Below, one piece after another: positions 1-8,105 of a stretch of 18,405 bases of DNA. The first letter of the stretch is position 1. Each line of letters opens with the position of its first letter. The DNA lies in NCBI GenBank assembly GCA_900752445.1, contig CAADVN010000195.1, positions 1 to 18,405 on the forward strand. Reading direction: 5' to 3'. The translations under genes were made by a program, and so were the position numbers. The stretch comes from an uncultured Oscillospiraceae bacterium (GTDB lineage Bacteria; Bacillota; Clostridia; Oscillospirales; Oscillospiraceae). The notes beneath the pieces were generated by a model that was given only the letters and a program-made list of their open reading frames with translations, made no database searches and had not been told where the DNA came from.

Positions 1-2
1 CC

Positions 3-77
3 CGCGCCCAGGCCGCGGCGATGATCATGCGCTTCTGCGCGTACCACGAGGCCGACTCGTTCGGCACCGTTGTCTGA
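3..77 (+). CDS. C-terminal end of an S-layer-homology (SLH) domain protein (partial)
   Basis: Only the last 24 codons are present; the gene enters from the left edge and stops at TGA 75-77. The residues RAQAAAMIMRFC match the closing helix of an SLH domain (typical pattern TRAEAAAMLMRFC). In Gram-positive bacteria such domains bind secondary cell-wall polymers and hold proteins on the cell surface. A short tail of 12 residues follows, which is usual when SLH is the last domain. A strong hairpin terminator follows 23 bases downstream. The nature of the rest of the protein cannot be seen. The SLH assignment rests on a short stretch but the pattern is distinctive. Confidence 0.75.
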   Translation, partial: RAQAAAMIMRFCAYHEADSFGTVV

Positions 78-99
78 TCAACAGCATAAAACACCCACA

Positions 100-130
100 A
101 GGCCCCGGGCTTCCCGCCCGGGGCCTCTTC
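100..130 (+). terminator. Rho-independent terminator of the SLH protein gene
   Basis: Perfect stem GGCCCCGGGC (101-110) with GCCCGGGGCC (116-125), extendable by an A-T pair, loop 111-115. It is followed by a weak pyrimidine tail (tcttcatc). It lies just after the stop at 77 and faces the leftward terminator at 148-183. Confidence 0.75.
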
Positions 131-145
131 ATCGTCACCAGCCGC

Positions 146-183
146 AGAAAAACGCCGCAGCGGAGACTACCCGGCGCGGCGTT
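146..183 (-). terminator. Rho-independent terminator of the leftward mreB operon
   Basis: On the minus strand the arm AACGCCGC (183-176) pairs with GCGGCGTT (158-151), and the T run continues from 152 to 148. It lies directly after the mreB-like stop at 189, so it likely ends the 4482-to-189 transcript. Confidence 0.8.
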
Positions 184-188
184 ATCAT

Positions 189-1220
189 TTAGTTTTGCAG
201 CTGGCGTTTCCTTGCGAAGTTCACCATGCCCTCGGGCAGCTCATTCAGGCGCAGCAGCATCTTGCCCGCGCCGTAGGCCGCGCAGGAGATGGGGTCGTCC
301 ACCACCACAGTGCGCAGCTTGGTGTCGTGCTCCACGAGCATGTCTATGCCGTAGATGAGGCTGCCGCCGCCCGACATCACGATGCCGTTTTGCGAGATGT
401 CCGCCACCAGCTCCGGCGGCGTGCGCTCCAGCACGTAGTGCACGCTCTCGAGTATCTCGCGCGCGGGCTCCAGCAGCACCTCCGCAAGCTCCGTCGAGCT
501 CAGCTTCACCATCTTGGGCAGGCCCGTCACCAGGTCGCGGCCCTTGACCTCCTCGATGCCCACCTCGGGCTTCGGCACCACGCAGCCAATGTTTATCTTG
601 ACCTCCTCGGCGGTCTTCGCGCCGATGAGCACGTTGTACCTGCGCCGGACGTAGCGGATGATGGCGTCGTCAAAGCTGCCGCCCGCGACCTTGATGGACT
701 CGCACTCGGCCACGCCGCCCAGCGACACCACCGCCGTCTCCGTCGTGCCGCCGCCTATGTCGATTATGAGGTGCCCGTCCGGCTTCGAGACGTCGATGCC
801 CGCGCCGTAGGCCGTCGCCACCGCGCTCTCTACCAGGTACACCTTCCTCGCCCCGGCCTCGACCACAGCGTCTATCACGGCGCGCTCCTCCACGCCCGTG
901 ATGCTGCCAGGTACGCACACCAGAACCCTCGGCTTGAACAGGCTGAAGCTCGTCACGCGCCCGATGAGCTCCTTGAGCATCGCCACGGTCATGTCGTAGT
1001 CCGAGATGACGCCGTCCATGATGGGCTGTATCGGCACGATGCTCGCCGGCGTGCGGCCCAGCATCTTCTGCGCCTCGTGACCCACCTTCAGCAGCTTGCC
1101 CGAGAACTTGTCCACGGCCACGATGGTCGGCTCCCTTATCTGCACGCCCTTGCCCCTCGAATAGAGCAGGACGCCTGTTGTTCCCATGTCGAGCGCTATA
1201 TCCCGTTCAAATATCAGCAT
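189..1220 (-). CDS. MreB/Mbl-family rod-shape actin homologue
   Basis: This is a bacterial actin of 343 residues, close to the usual 330-345 of MreB and Mbl. Such proteins polymerise under the membrane and guide peptidoglycan synthesis along the cell cylinder. The first phosphate-binding loop is DMGTTG (11-16), the second is DIGGGTTE (154-161), and the adenosine-side loop SGGGSLIYG lies at 283-291. EPTIVAVD (30-37) and PIMDGVISDYD (66-76) are typical of the family. The ATG is preceded by an AAAGGTG ribosome site. It is last in the recD2-comFC-mreB series, 52 bases after comFC, and is followed by a terminator. There is no mreC or mreD next to it, so it is more likely an mbl- or mreBH-like paralogue than the mreBCD-operon copy. 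Which paralogue it is cannot be decided from sequence alone. Confidence 0.93.
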   Translation of the reverse strand: MLIFERDIALDMGTTGVLLYSRGKGVQIREPTIVAVDKFSGKLLKVGHEAQKMLGRTPASIVPIQPIMDGVISDYDMTVAMLKELIGRVTSFSLFKPRVLVCVPGSITGVEERAVIDAVVEAGARKVYLVESAVATAYGAGIDVSKPDGHLIIDIGGGTTETAVVSLGGVAECESIKVAGGSFDDAIIRYVRRRYNVLIGAKTAEEVKINIGCVVPKPEVGIEEVKGRDLVTGLPKMVKLSSTELAEVLLEPAREILESVHYVLERTPPELVADISQNGIVMSGGGSLIYGIDMLVEHDTKLRTVVVDDPISCAAYGAGKMLLRLNELPEGMVNFARKRQLQN

Positions 1221-1272
1221 AGCTTACGCACCTTTCCAGTCTTACCGTAATCATAGACCGCTCGCGGCCATA

Positions 1273-1926
1273 TTATTCCACCCTGGCCACCGCGGCGCAT
1301 ACGACGCTCTCGGCCCCGGCCAGGCCGAGCATCCTCGCGCATTCGGACACCGTCGCGCCCGTTGTGATTATGTCGTCGATGAGCAATATCCTCCTGCCGT
1401 CCACCAGCTCGGGGTCGATGGTCTCGTACGCGCCGGAGATGTTCGCCCGGCGCTTTTCAAGGCTGCCCGTGCCGGACTGCGGCGCGACATCCTTCTTCTT
1501 CCGGAGCGTTTCCACCGCCACGTCATCCAGCTCCAGCGCCGCGGCCATGGCGATGAGCATCGCCTGGTCGTAGCCGCGCTCCTTCAGACGCTGGCTCGAG
1601 AGCGGCACCCAGGAGATGAGGTCGTACTCGCCCTTGAGCCGCTCCTCGATGCACTCGGCCACAAGCCGCCCGAACACGCCCGCATAGGCGGTCACGCCCT
1701 GGAACTTATACCTGTGCAGGGCCTCGCGCACCGCGCCCTCGTACCTGAGCGGGGCGACGCAGGCCTCGACAAAGTCCGTGCCCGCCCGGTCTGACGGCAC
1801 GGTGTAGGGCAGGTCCTTTTCGCAGGCCGCGCACATGCCGCTCTCGCCCCTCTTGAGCAGCTTGCGGCAGAATGCGCAGCGCGGTGGAAAGATGATGTCC
1901 AATATCCCGCTTCTCGACTTCGGCAC
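1273..1926 (-). CDS. comFC: ComF-family phosphoribosyltransferase-like protein (ComFC)
   Basis: Protein of 217 residues, normal for ComFC/GntX-type proteins, which in naturally competent bacteria are needed for DNA uptake; the exact reaction is not settled. A zinc-ribbon-like N-terminus has CAFC (17-20) and CAAC (32-35). RYKFQG (72-77), WVPLS and RGYDQA (117-122) are family blocks. The C-terminal PRPP-binding loop reads LLIDDIITTGAT (181-192), typical of type I phosphoribosyltransferases. I chose the GTG at 1926: the ribosome site AAGGAGG (1937-1943) lies 10 bases ahead of it, while the longer frame's GTG at 1935 begins only one base after that site. It starts 19 bases after the recD2 stop, so both are very probably co-transcribed. 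Whether the organism is competent is not shown. Confidence 0.9.
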   Translation of the reverse strand: MPKSRSGILDIIFPPRCAFCRKLLKRGESGMCAACEKDLPYTVPSDRAGTDFVEACVAPLRYEGAVREALHRYKFQGVTAYAGVFGRLVAECIEERLKGEYDLISWVPLSSQRLKERGYDQAMLIAMAAALELDDVAVETLRKKKDVAPQSGTGSLEKRRANISGAYETIDPELVDGRRILLIDDIITTGATVSECARMLGLAGAESVVCAAVARVE

Positions 1927-1945
1927 GGCGATCACGCCTCCTTCT

Positions 1946-4171
1946 CTATTTTTCAGAGCAGAGCCTGAGCCTCAGGCCGCTGTACCGCCTTGACTGAACG
2001 TGGTTGTCTATCATCCTGTGCGCCGTCTCCCCGTCGCCCACCGCGATGAGCAGCTCCTTCGCCCGCGTCACTGCGGTATAGAGCACGCCCCGCGTGAGCA
2101 GCCGCGGCGCCGCCTGTGCCAGCGCAAGCACCACCGCGCGGTATTCGCTGCCCTGGGACTTGTGCACCGTCATCGCCCAGGCGTGCTCCAGCTGCATGAG
2201 CTGCTCAAAGCCCAGCGCCGCTATCCGCCCGTCGAAGTCCACCGTCAGCGTCTCATTCTCCGCGTCGATGCCAAGTATATAGCCGATGTCGCCATTATAT
2301 ATCCCGGAGCCGGTCTCGCCCTTTGCGCCGTCGCCCTGGCTCCTGTGCCAGATTATATCATAGTTGTTCCGGATTTGCATCACCCTGTCGCCCTCGCGGA
2401 AGGTGACTTCGCCGAAATTTTTCTCGTTTTTCCCCTTCGCAGCCGGATTGAGCGCCGCCTGTAACCTCCGGTTCAGCGCCGCGGAGCCCAGCTCGCCCTT
2501 CCTCGTCGGCGTGAGCACCTGTATCTCCTCGGGCGCGACGCCCATGCGTTTCGGCAGCCGCTCTGCACAAAGCTCCACGATCGTATCCGAGGCCCGCGCC
2601 TCGTCCCGCCGGTTCAGCAGGAAAAAGTCGCCCGCATTCTCGCGCAGCTCCGGGTGCTCGCCCCGGTTTATCATGTGCGCATACTTCACGATGCGGCTGT
2701 CCTCAGCCTGGCGGAAGATCTCCGTCAGCCTCACCGCCGGTATTGCGCCCGAGCGCAGCACATCCGAGAACACCCGCCCCGGCCCCACGCTCGGCAGCTG
2801 GTCCGCGTCGCCCACCAGTATCAGCCGGCAATCGGGCGGCATAGCCGCAAGCAGGGCCCGCATGAGTGTTATGTCAACCATCGAGCACTCGTCCAGCACC
2901 ACAGCGCCGCAGTCGAGCGGCTCGTCCTCATCCCGGGCGAAGACGGTCTCCTCGCCCTCCTCCGAGAAGGAGGCGCCGAGCAGGCGGTGTATGGTCTGCG
3001 CCTCCCGGCCTGTGAGCTCGGACATGCGCTTGGCGGCCCGGCCCGTGGGCGCGGTGAGCAGGGTCTCGATACCGAGGCTGTCGTACATGTTCAGGATGCC
3101 GCGCAGGGAGGTGGTCTTGCCGGTGCCGGGCCCGCCTGTGAGCGCCATGACCTTGCATCTGGCCGCGAGGCTCAGGGCCTCGCGCTGCAGCGGAGCGTAC
3201 ACTATGCCGCCCATGGCCTCCATGCGTTCGACCAGCTTCCGCGTCCGCTCATCCTCGGGCTCCGGCGCCTGTGCCAGCTGCCGGAGCCGCTCCGCGACGT
3301 AGGTCTCCGCCTCATAGAGCTCCGAAAGGTAGCAGGCGTCCCGGCCCGCGAGCGGGCTCCGGGTTATTGCCCCGCGCTCCTCAAGGACCTCGATCGCTGC
3401 CGCGACATTCTCAGGCTCTGCGTTTATGAACTGCGCGGTCGCTGCCGTGAGCTTGTCCGCGGGAATGAAGCAGTGGCCGTTGTTTGCGTTGTGCCTCAGC
3501 TCGAAGATGACTGCCGCGCGCACGCGGTTCGGGTCGTCGCTCTCGCAGCCGAGGTCGAAGGCGAGGTGGTCTGCCTCGGAGAAGCTGCCGCCTATATGGG
3601 GCGCTGCGAGTATGTAGGGGTCGCCGCCGAGCACATCCATGGCGCCCTCGCCGTAGAAGCGGTAGAGCCGCACGGCCAGCAGCGGACGGAGCCCGTGCCC
3701 GCAGAGGAACTCCATGAGCCGTCTCAGCCCTGCCTGGCGGCGGAAGTCTGCGGATATGCGCTGTGCCTTCTCCTGGCTTATCCCGCGTATCTCCGTCAGC
3801 TTTTCCGGCTGGTTCTCAAGCACATCGAGGGTCTGCTCTCCGAAGCGGTCAACTATGAGCGTCGCCGTCGCGGGTCCGATGCCCTTGACGGCCCTGCCGG
3901 CGAGGTAGGCGTATATGGCCTCCGTAGTCCTGGGCAGGCTGCGCTCGGCGTATTCGGCCTTGAACTGCCTGCCATGGCTCGGGTGGGTCATCCATTCGCC
4001 GAAGGCGTGCAGCTCCTCGCCGGCGCAGGCTGAGGGCAGCGTGCCGACCACGGTGGTGACGCCGCCGTCGAGCGTGTCCAGGCGCAGCACCGTATAGCCG
4101 TTTTCCTCGTTTGCGTATATGACGCTTATGACCCGGCCCGAGAGCTCGCTCAGTTCTTCGCGTTCGTCCAT
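1946..4171 (-). CDS. recD2: RecD2-type superfamily 1B DNA helicase
   Basis: ATP-dependent 5'-to-3' DNA helicase of the RecD2 class, which works without RecBC and is linked to repair and replication-fork upkeep in Gram-positive bacteria. It has 741 residues from the chosen start. The N-terminal part carries the RecD2-specific extension and helix-hairpin-helix repeats (about 95-140: KGIGPATA, LTEIRGIS). Walker A is GGPGTGKTT (346-354), Walker B is LDECSMVD (426-433), motif III is GDADQLPSVGPG (454-465), and a late motif is VHKSQGSEY near the C-terminus. An ATG at 4186 gives five extra residues; both starts have purine-rich sites (GGAG, GGGGA), and I prefer 4171 because it reduces overlap with the upstream gene to 22 bases. 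That overlap suggests translational coupling. Confidence 0.95.
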   Translation of the reverse strand: MDEREELSELSGRVISVIYANEENGYTVLRLDTLDGGVTTVVGTLPSACAGEELHAFGEWMTHPSHGRQFKAEYAERSLPRTTEAIYAYLAGRAVKGIGPATATLIVDRFGEQTLDVLENQPEKLTEIRGISQEKAQRISADFRRQAGLRRLMEFLCGHGLRPLLAVRLYRFYGEGAMDVLGGDPYILAAPHIGGSFSEADHLAFDLGCESDDPNRVRAAVIFELRHNANNGHCFIPADKLTAATAQFINAEPENVAAAIEVLEERGAITRSPLAGRDACYLSELYEAETYVAERLRQLAQAPEPEDERTRKLVERMEAMGGIVYAPLQREALSLAARCKVMALTGGPGTGKTTSLRGILNMYDSLGIETLLTAPTGRAAKRMSELTGREAQTIHRLLGASFSEEGEETVFARDEDEPLDCGAVVLDECSMVDITLMRALLAAMPPDCRLILVGDADQLPSVGPGRVFSDVLRSGAIPAVRLTEIFRQAEDSRIVKYAHMINRGEHPELRENAGDFFLLNRRDEARASDTIVELCAERLPKRMGVAPEEIQVLTPTRKGELGSAALNRRLQAALNPAAKGKNEKNFGEVTFREGDRVMQIRNNYDIIWHRSQGDGAKGETGSGIYNGDIGYILGIDAENETLTVDFDGRIAALGFEQLMQLEHAWAMTVHKSQGSEYRAVVLALAQAAPRLLTRGVLYTAVTRAKELLIAVGDGETAHRMIDNHVQSRRYSGLRLRLCSEK

Positions 4172-4482
4172 TCTTCCCCATCCCATCCGAGCTCCACGCA
4201 GCTCCAGCGCCTTGACAGCAGCCTTGCGAGCTCGCGCGTGTCCTCATCCATTCCGCAGTCGTCAATGATGATGCGGCCCCTGAGCGTGCCGTTCTCCCTG
4301 AGCCACATGAGCGCACATACCGTCTCCTCCAGCCGAGGCTCGGCTCCGGAGACCTTCAGCCTTAGCTCGAGCTGTGTGTTCCTCCCGAAGCGTACGGGCA
4401 GCAGCAGCGCGCCCCTCAGCGACCATATGAACACCACGACCAGCCCAGCCGCAACGGCGCAGAGCAGTATCTTCCAGAACAT
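4150..4482 (-). CDS. Small membrane-anchored protein of unknown function
   Basis: Protein of 110 residues that I do not recognise. One hydrophobic helix (about 4-21) is followed by a basic and polar region. The soluble part may form a small alpha/beta domain (LELRLKVSG about 38-46, GRIIIDDCGMDEDTRELARLL about 69-89). Its reading frame overlaps the start of recD2 by 22-37 bases, a normal sign of a real, coupled gene in an operon, and it has an AGGGGGT ribosome site before the ATG. That ribosome site sits in the 3' arm of an inverted repeat (4483-4518). The position suggests it is made with RecD2, ComFC and MreB; any functional link is inference. Confidence 0.8.
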   Translation of the reverse strand: MFWKILLCAVAAGLVVVFIWSLRGALLLPVRFGRNTQLELRLKVSGAEPRLEETVCALMWLRENGTLRGRIIIDDCGMDEDTRELARLLSRRWSCVELGWDGEEWTNAKN

Positions 4483-4518
4483 CCTGCCACCCCCTGTTAC
4501 AGTCTATGGGGCGGCAGG
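4483..4518 (-). repeat. Inverted repeat between two genes, covering a ribosome site
   Basis: Arms 4483-4493 and 4508-4518 pair over ten of eleven positions, with one A/C mismatch, around a 14-base loop. On the minus strand the structure starts 8 bases after the COG2426 gene stop and ends at the ATG of the 110-residue protein. The second arm contains that gene's GGGG ribosome site. There is no T run in this direction, so a translational or processing role is more likely than termination. On the plus strand a weak T run follows (tatttta), but no gene there needs it. Confidence 0.55.
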
Positions 4519-4526
4519 TATTTTAG

Positions 4527-5021
4527 TTAAACAAAAATCGAGGTGAAGCCGTAGGTCAGGCCCGTCACCAGTACGCCGGCTATGAGCACGCCCAGCAGGA
4601 TGGACGGCAGCGCGTTGCGCAGGCGCATATTCATCACCGCGGCTATGAGCGCGCCCGTCCAGGCGCCCGTGCCCGGCAGCGGTATCGCCACGAACAGCGT
4701 CAGCGCGAAGAACTGGAAGCGGTGTATCCTGTCCCACTTGCCCTCGGCCTTGGCCTCGAGCTTTTGAGCAAGGCGGCCCAATCGCTCGCTGTGCTTCGTC
4801 ATCCACTTGAAGATGGGCCGGATGAACAGTATGATGAAGGGCACGGGCAGCATGTTGCCTATGACGCTTATGGCCATGGCTTCGATATGCGTCAGCCCCA
4901 GGCCCACGCCTATGGGTATTGCGCCGCGCAGTTCGATGACCGGTATCATCGAGATGATGAAGGTGGCGAGGTACTTGCCCACGTCCGCGCCGGTTATGGC
5001 CTCTACGATATAATCTACCAT
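4527..5021 (-). CDS. COG2426 'small multidrug export' family membrane protein
   Basis: Integral membrane protein of 164 residues of the Sm_multidrug_ex family (COG2426); despite the family name the substrate is unproven. Typical blocks are PVIELRGAIPIG (27-38) and VAIPLPGTGAWTGALIA (111-127). Hydrophobic segments lie near 16-30, 35-45, 49-68, 104-130 and 139-158, with a charged cytosolic loop at 71-102. I take the ATG at 5021 as the start, with AGAGG as its ribosome site. The open frame runs on upstream to 5375, but that part reads as low-complexity antisense to uvrA and the repeats. The 110-residue protein and recD2 follow 44 bases later, so it may be the first gene of that operon. I saw no clear sigma-A promoter in front of it. 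Confidence 0.88.
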   Translation of the reverse strand: MVDYIVEAITGADVGKYLATFIISMIPVIELRGAIPIGVGLGLTHIEAMAISVIGNMLPVPFIILFIRPIFKWMTKHSERLGRLAQKLEAKAEGKWDRIHRFQFFALTLFVAIPLPGTGAWTGALIAAVMNMRLRNALPSILLGVLIAGVLVTGLTYGFTSIFV

Positions 5022-5090
5022 GATAAAGTATACCTCTTTCAAATAAAGGCGCCAGCCGCGTCGGCGGGATCGCCTCCTATTTTGAACGGG

Positions 5091-5140
5091 CGACCCCTCA
5101 GCCGGCTCCGCCGGCAGCTCCCCTTGCGCAGGGGAGCCTT
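5091..5140. repeat. Interspersed palindromic element with two hairpins
   Basis: Two perfect stem-loops stand side by side: GCCGGC (5101-5106) with GCCGGC (5110-5115), and GCTCCCCT (5117-5124) with AGGGGAGC (5130-5137). The lead-in cgacccctca and the order of the hairpins match a non-coding repeat I remember as common between genes in gut Clostridia; no search was run. It sits between uvrA and the COG2426 gene. Neither hairpin has a T tail, so it is not a classical terminator. Confidence 0.65.
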
Positions 5141-5160
5141 TCCGTTTCCCGGAACCGTGT

Positions 5161-5209
5161 GCAAACCGGCACGTCCGGGCGGGGATGGAGCCTCGCCCCT
5201 GCGGTTTGC
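5161..5209. repeat. Long imperfect hairpin after uvrA, likely a second repeat unit
   Basis: Outer arms GCAAACCG (5161-5168) and CGGTTTGC (5202-5209) are perfect. Inner arms GGGCG (5177-5181) and CGCCC (5194-5198) add to the stem. It starts three bases after the uvrA stop and has no T run, so it may protect the 3' end of the message rather than stop transcription. The wording resembles another clostridial intergenic repeat, again from memory only. Confidence 0.5.
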
Positions 5210-5211
5210 CC

Positions 5212-8043
5212 TCAGGCGAGCACCTTTTTGAGGTATTCGCCGGTCGCGCTTCCGGCGCAGTCCGCGCAGTCCTCGGGCGTGCCCGTGAAGACCACCGTGC
5301 CGCCCGCGTCGCCGCCCTCGGGGCCCAGGTCGATGATGTGGTCTGCGACCTTGATGACGTCCAGATTGTGCTCAATGACCACCACCGTATTGCCCGCGTC
5401 CGCCAGCCGGTCCAAAATGGTTATCAGCTTCTGCACGTCCGCCGTGTGCAGGCCCGTCGTCGGCTCGTCGAGCACGTAAACCGTAGCGCCCGTCGAGCGC
5501 TTCGACAGCTCCGTCGCCAGCTTCACCCTCTGCGCCTCGCCGCCCGACAGCGTCGTGGACGACTGCCCCAGCTTCACATAGCCCAGGCCCACGTCGAACA
5601 GCGACTGGATCTTGTCGCGTATCTTCGGCAGGTTCCTGAAGAACTCAAGCGCCTCCTCGACGGTCATGTCCAGCACGTCGGAGATGTTCTTGCCCTTATA
5701 CCGCACCTCCAGCGTCTCGCGGTTATACCGCTTGCCCTTGCACACGTCGCAGGGGACGTAGACGTCCGGCAGAAAGTGCATCTCGATCTTGATGAGCCCG
5801 TCGCCGGCGCAGGCCTCGCAGCGCCCGCCCTTCGTGTTGAAGGAGAAGCGCCCCGGCCCGTAGCCGCGCAGCTTCGCGTCCTCGGTGCTCGAGAAGAGCT
5901 CGCGTATGTCGTTGAAAACGCCCGTATAGGTCGCGGGGTTCGAACGCGGCGTGCGGCCTATGGGCGACTGGTCTATGCAGATGACCTTGTCCACGTTCTC
6001 GAGCCCGTCTATGCCCCTGCAGCGCCCGGGCCGGACGTGCGCGCGGTTTTTGACAGCGGCCAGGGTCTTGTACAGCACCTCGTTCACGAGGCTGGACTTG
6101 CCGCTGCCCGATACGCCCGTCACCGCCGTCAGCATGCCGAGCGGTATTTCGACGTCTATATCCTTCAAATTGTTCTCGCTCGCGCCGCGGATTACGAGGC
6201 TTTTCCCGTTTCCCGCGCGCCTTTTGGCCGGCACGGGTATCTTCCGCAGGCCCGAGAGGTACTGGCCCGTGATGCTCCGCGGCTCGGCGCAGATGTCCTC
6301 CACCGTGCCCTGCGCGACGACCTCGCCGCCGTGCACGCCCGCGCCGGGGCCTATGTCCACTATCCAGTCCGCCGCGCGCATCGTGTCCTCGTCGTGCTCG
6401 ACGACTATGAGCGTATTTCCGAGGTCGCGCAGCTCCTTGAGCGTGTTTATGAGTTTGTCATTGTCCCGCTGGTGCAGGCCGATGCTCGGCTCGTCGAGGA
6501 TATAGAGCACGCCCATGAGCGAGGAACCTATCTGTGTCGCCAGCCTTATCCTCTGGCTCTCGCCGCCCGAGAGCGTCGCCGCCGCGCGTGAGAGCGTCAG
6601 GTACTGCAGGCCCACGCTCGCAAGGAAGCTCAGGCGTGAGCGTATTTCCTTGAGTATTCTGTCTGCTATCATCCTGTCGCGCGCGCCGAGCGCAGCCGGC
6701 AGGGCCTCCATGAATTCCAGCTCGCGCGTCACGGGCATGGCGCAGAAGTCGATGATGGACATCCCGCCCACCGTCACGGCCAGGGCTTCCTTCTTGAGCC
6801 GCTTGCCGGCGCAGTCGGGGCAGGGGTACTCGCCGAGGTACTCCTCGTACTCCTCGCGCATGGCCTGGCTCTGCGTCTCGCGGTAGCGCCGCTCAAGGCT
6901 GTTCACGAGCCCCTCGAAGGGCTGCCTGAGCGTGCCGGTGCCGCGCGCCGTCTCATATTGCAGCTCCAGCGGCTCGCCGCCCGTGCCGTACATGATGACG
7001 TCCATGACCTCTTTTGGCAGGTCCTTTATGGGCGTCGTGAGCTTGAAGTGGTATTTCTTCGCCAGGGCGTCATAGTACATTTTGGCGATGCTGTCGCCTT
7101 TCACATTGCCCCAGCCGGGGGCCTGGAGCCCGCCCTGCATTATGGAGAGCTCCGGGTCCTTGATGAGCAGCGCCGGGTCGGCCCGCAGCTGGCTGCCAAG
7201 GCCCGCGCAGGTGGGGCAGGCGCCGTAGGGGCTGTTGAAGGAGAACATCCTCGGCGTCAGTTCTTCTATCGATATGCCGCAGTCCTCGCAGGCGTAGTTC
7301 TGCGAGAAGAGCTGTTCCCTTCCGTCGGCGGGGCAGTCTATGAGCACCAGCCCGCCTGCGAGCGAGGCCGCCGTCTCGATGGAATCCGTAAGCCGCCGCG
7401 CGGAATCGGGCCGCACGACCAGGCGGTCCACCACGACCTCGATGTTGTGTTTTTTATTCTTCTCGAGCTTTATTTCCTCGGAAAGGTCGTAGACCGAGCC
7501 GTCCACGCGCACGCGGACATAGCCGCCCTTGCGCGCGTCCTCGAATACCTTCACGTGCTCGCCCTTGCGTGAGCGCACGACGGGCGCCATCACCTGGATG
7601 CGGCTGCCCTCGGGCCAGGAGAGGACCTGGTCCACGATCTGGTCGATGGTCTGCTGCCGTATCTCCTTGCCGCAGTTCGGGCAGTGCGGCACGCCGATGC
7701 GCGCCCAGAGCAGGCGCAGGTAGTCGTATATCTCCGTGACGGTGCCGACAGTGGAGCGCGGGTTGCGGCTCGTGGTCTTCTGGTCTATGGAAATGGCGGG
7801 GGAGAGCCCCTCGATATAGTCCACGTCCGGCTTGTCCATCTGTCCGAGGAACATGCGCGCGTAGCTCGAAAGGCTCTCAACATAGCGCCTCTGGCCCTCG
7901 GCATAGATGGTCTCAAAAGCAAGGCTGGACTTTCCGCTGCCCGAGAGCCCCGTGAACACCACGAGCTTCTCGCGCGGTATCTCAAGGTCGATGTTTTTGA
8001 GGTTATTTTCCCTTGCGCCTTTTATAAAAATGCTCTCTCTCAT
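5212..8043 (-). CDS. uvrA: Excinuclease ABC subunit A
   Basis: UvrA, the damage-recognition ATPase of nucleotide excision repair, loads UvrB on damaged DNA. It has 943 residues, the normal full length. The first Walker A is GLSGSGKSS (32-40), with the ABC signature LSGGESQR in the first half. The second Walker A is GVSGSGKSS and the second signature LSGGEAQR, followed by the Walker B region YVLDEPTTGLH. Zinc-finger cysteines are seen as CEDC...CPTC in the first half and CEAC...CDVC in the second, so all motifs are intact. The ATG is preceded by AAAGAGG. It has its own near-consensus promoter and is separated from the next gene by 190 bases of repeats, so it is probably a single-gene unit. I saw no SOS (LexA) box in its promoter. 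Confidence 0.98.
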   Translation of the reverse strand: MRESIFIKGARENNLKNIDLEIPREKLVVFTGLSGSGKSSLAFETIYAEGQRRYVESLSSYARMFLGQMDKPDVDYIEGLSPAISIDQKTTSRNPRSTVGTVTEIYDYLRLLWARIGVPHCPNCGKEIRQQTIDQIVDQVLSWPEGSRIQVMAPVVRSRKGEHVKVFEDARKGGYVRVRVDGSVYDLSEEIKLEKNKKHNIEVVVDRLVVRPDSARRLTDSIETAASLAGGLVLIDCPADGREQLFSQNYACEDCGISIEELTPRMFSFNSPYGACPTCAGLGSQLRADPALLIKDPELSIMQGGLQAPGWGNVKGDSIAKMYYDALAKKYHFKLTTPIKDLPKEVMDVIMYGTGGEPLELQYETARGTGTLRQPFEGLVNSLERRYRETQSQAMREEYEEYLGEYPCPDCAGKRLKKEALAVTVGGMSIIDFCAMPVTRELEFMEALPAALGARDRMIADRILKEIRSRLSFLASVGLQYLTLSRAAATLSGGESQRIRLATQIGSSLMGVLYILDEPSIGLHQRDNDKLINTLKELRDLGNTLIVVEHDEDTMRAADWIVDIGPGAGVHGGEVVAQGTVEDICAEPRSITGQYLSGLRKIPVPAKRRAGNGKSLVIRGASENNLKDIDVEIPLGMLTAVTGVSGSGKSSLVNEVLYKTLAAVKNRAHVRPGRCRGIDGLENVDKVICIDQSPIGRTPRSNPATYTGVFNDIRELFSSTEDAKLRGYGPGRFSFNTKGGRCEACAGDGLIKIEMHFLPDVYVPCDVCKGKRYNRETLEVRYKGKNISDVLDMTVEEALEFFRNLPKIRDKIQSLFDVGLGYVKLGQSSTTLSGGEAQRVKLATELSKRSTGATVYVLDEPTTGLHTADVQKLITILDRLADAGNTVVVIEHNLDVIKVADHIIDLGPEGGDAGGTVVFTGTPEDCADCAGSATGEYLKKVLA

Positions 8044-8076
8044 AAGCTGCCTCTTTGCTCTGACTTAAACCATATT

Positions 8077-8105
8077 ATTATACCTCAGAAGCCCACTTTT
8101 TTCAA
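8077..8105 (-). promoter_or_regulatory. Sigma-A promoter of uvrA
   Basis: On the minus strand the -35 is TTGAAA (8105-8100), the spacer is exactly 17 bases, and the -10 is a perfect TATAAT (8082-8077). It leaves a leader of about 30 bases before the uvrA ATG at 8043. Confidence 0.85.

Noticed and set aside
195..1250. Long plus-strand open frame opposite the mreB-like gene
   Set aside because: It is a shadow frame with His/Arg/Ala-rich content; the minus-strand actin family motifs are intact.
2654..4033. Long plus-strand open frame opposite recD2
   Set aside because: The antisense composition is low in motifs and high in His, Arg, Ala and Leu, while the minus-strand RecD2 is complete.
5022..5375. 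N-terminal extension of the COG2426 protein
   Set aside because: The extension reads through the repeat units and the uvrA 3' end, has no family similarity, and the ATG at 5021 has a ribosome site.
5185..6591. Long plus-strand open frame opposite uvrA
   Set aside because: It is rich in Arg, Ala, His and Leu without any motif, lacks a ribosome site, and lies antisense to an intact uvrA. It is a by-product of the G/C-ending codons of uvrA.
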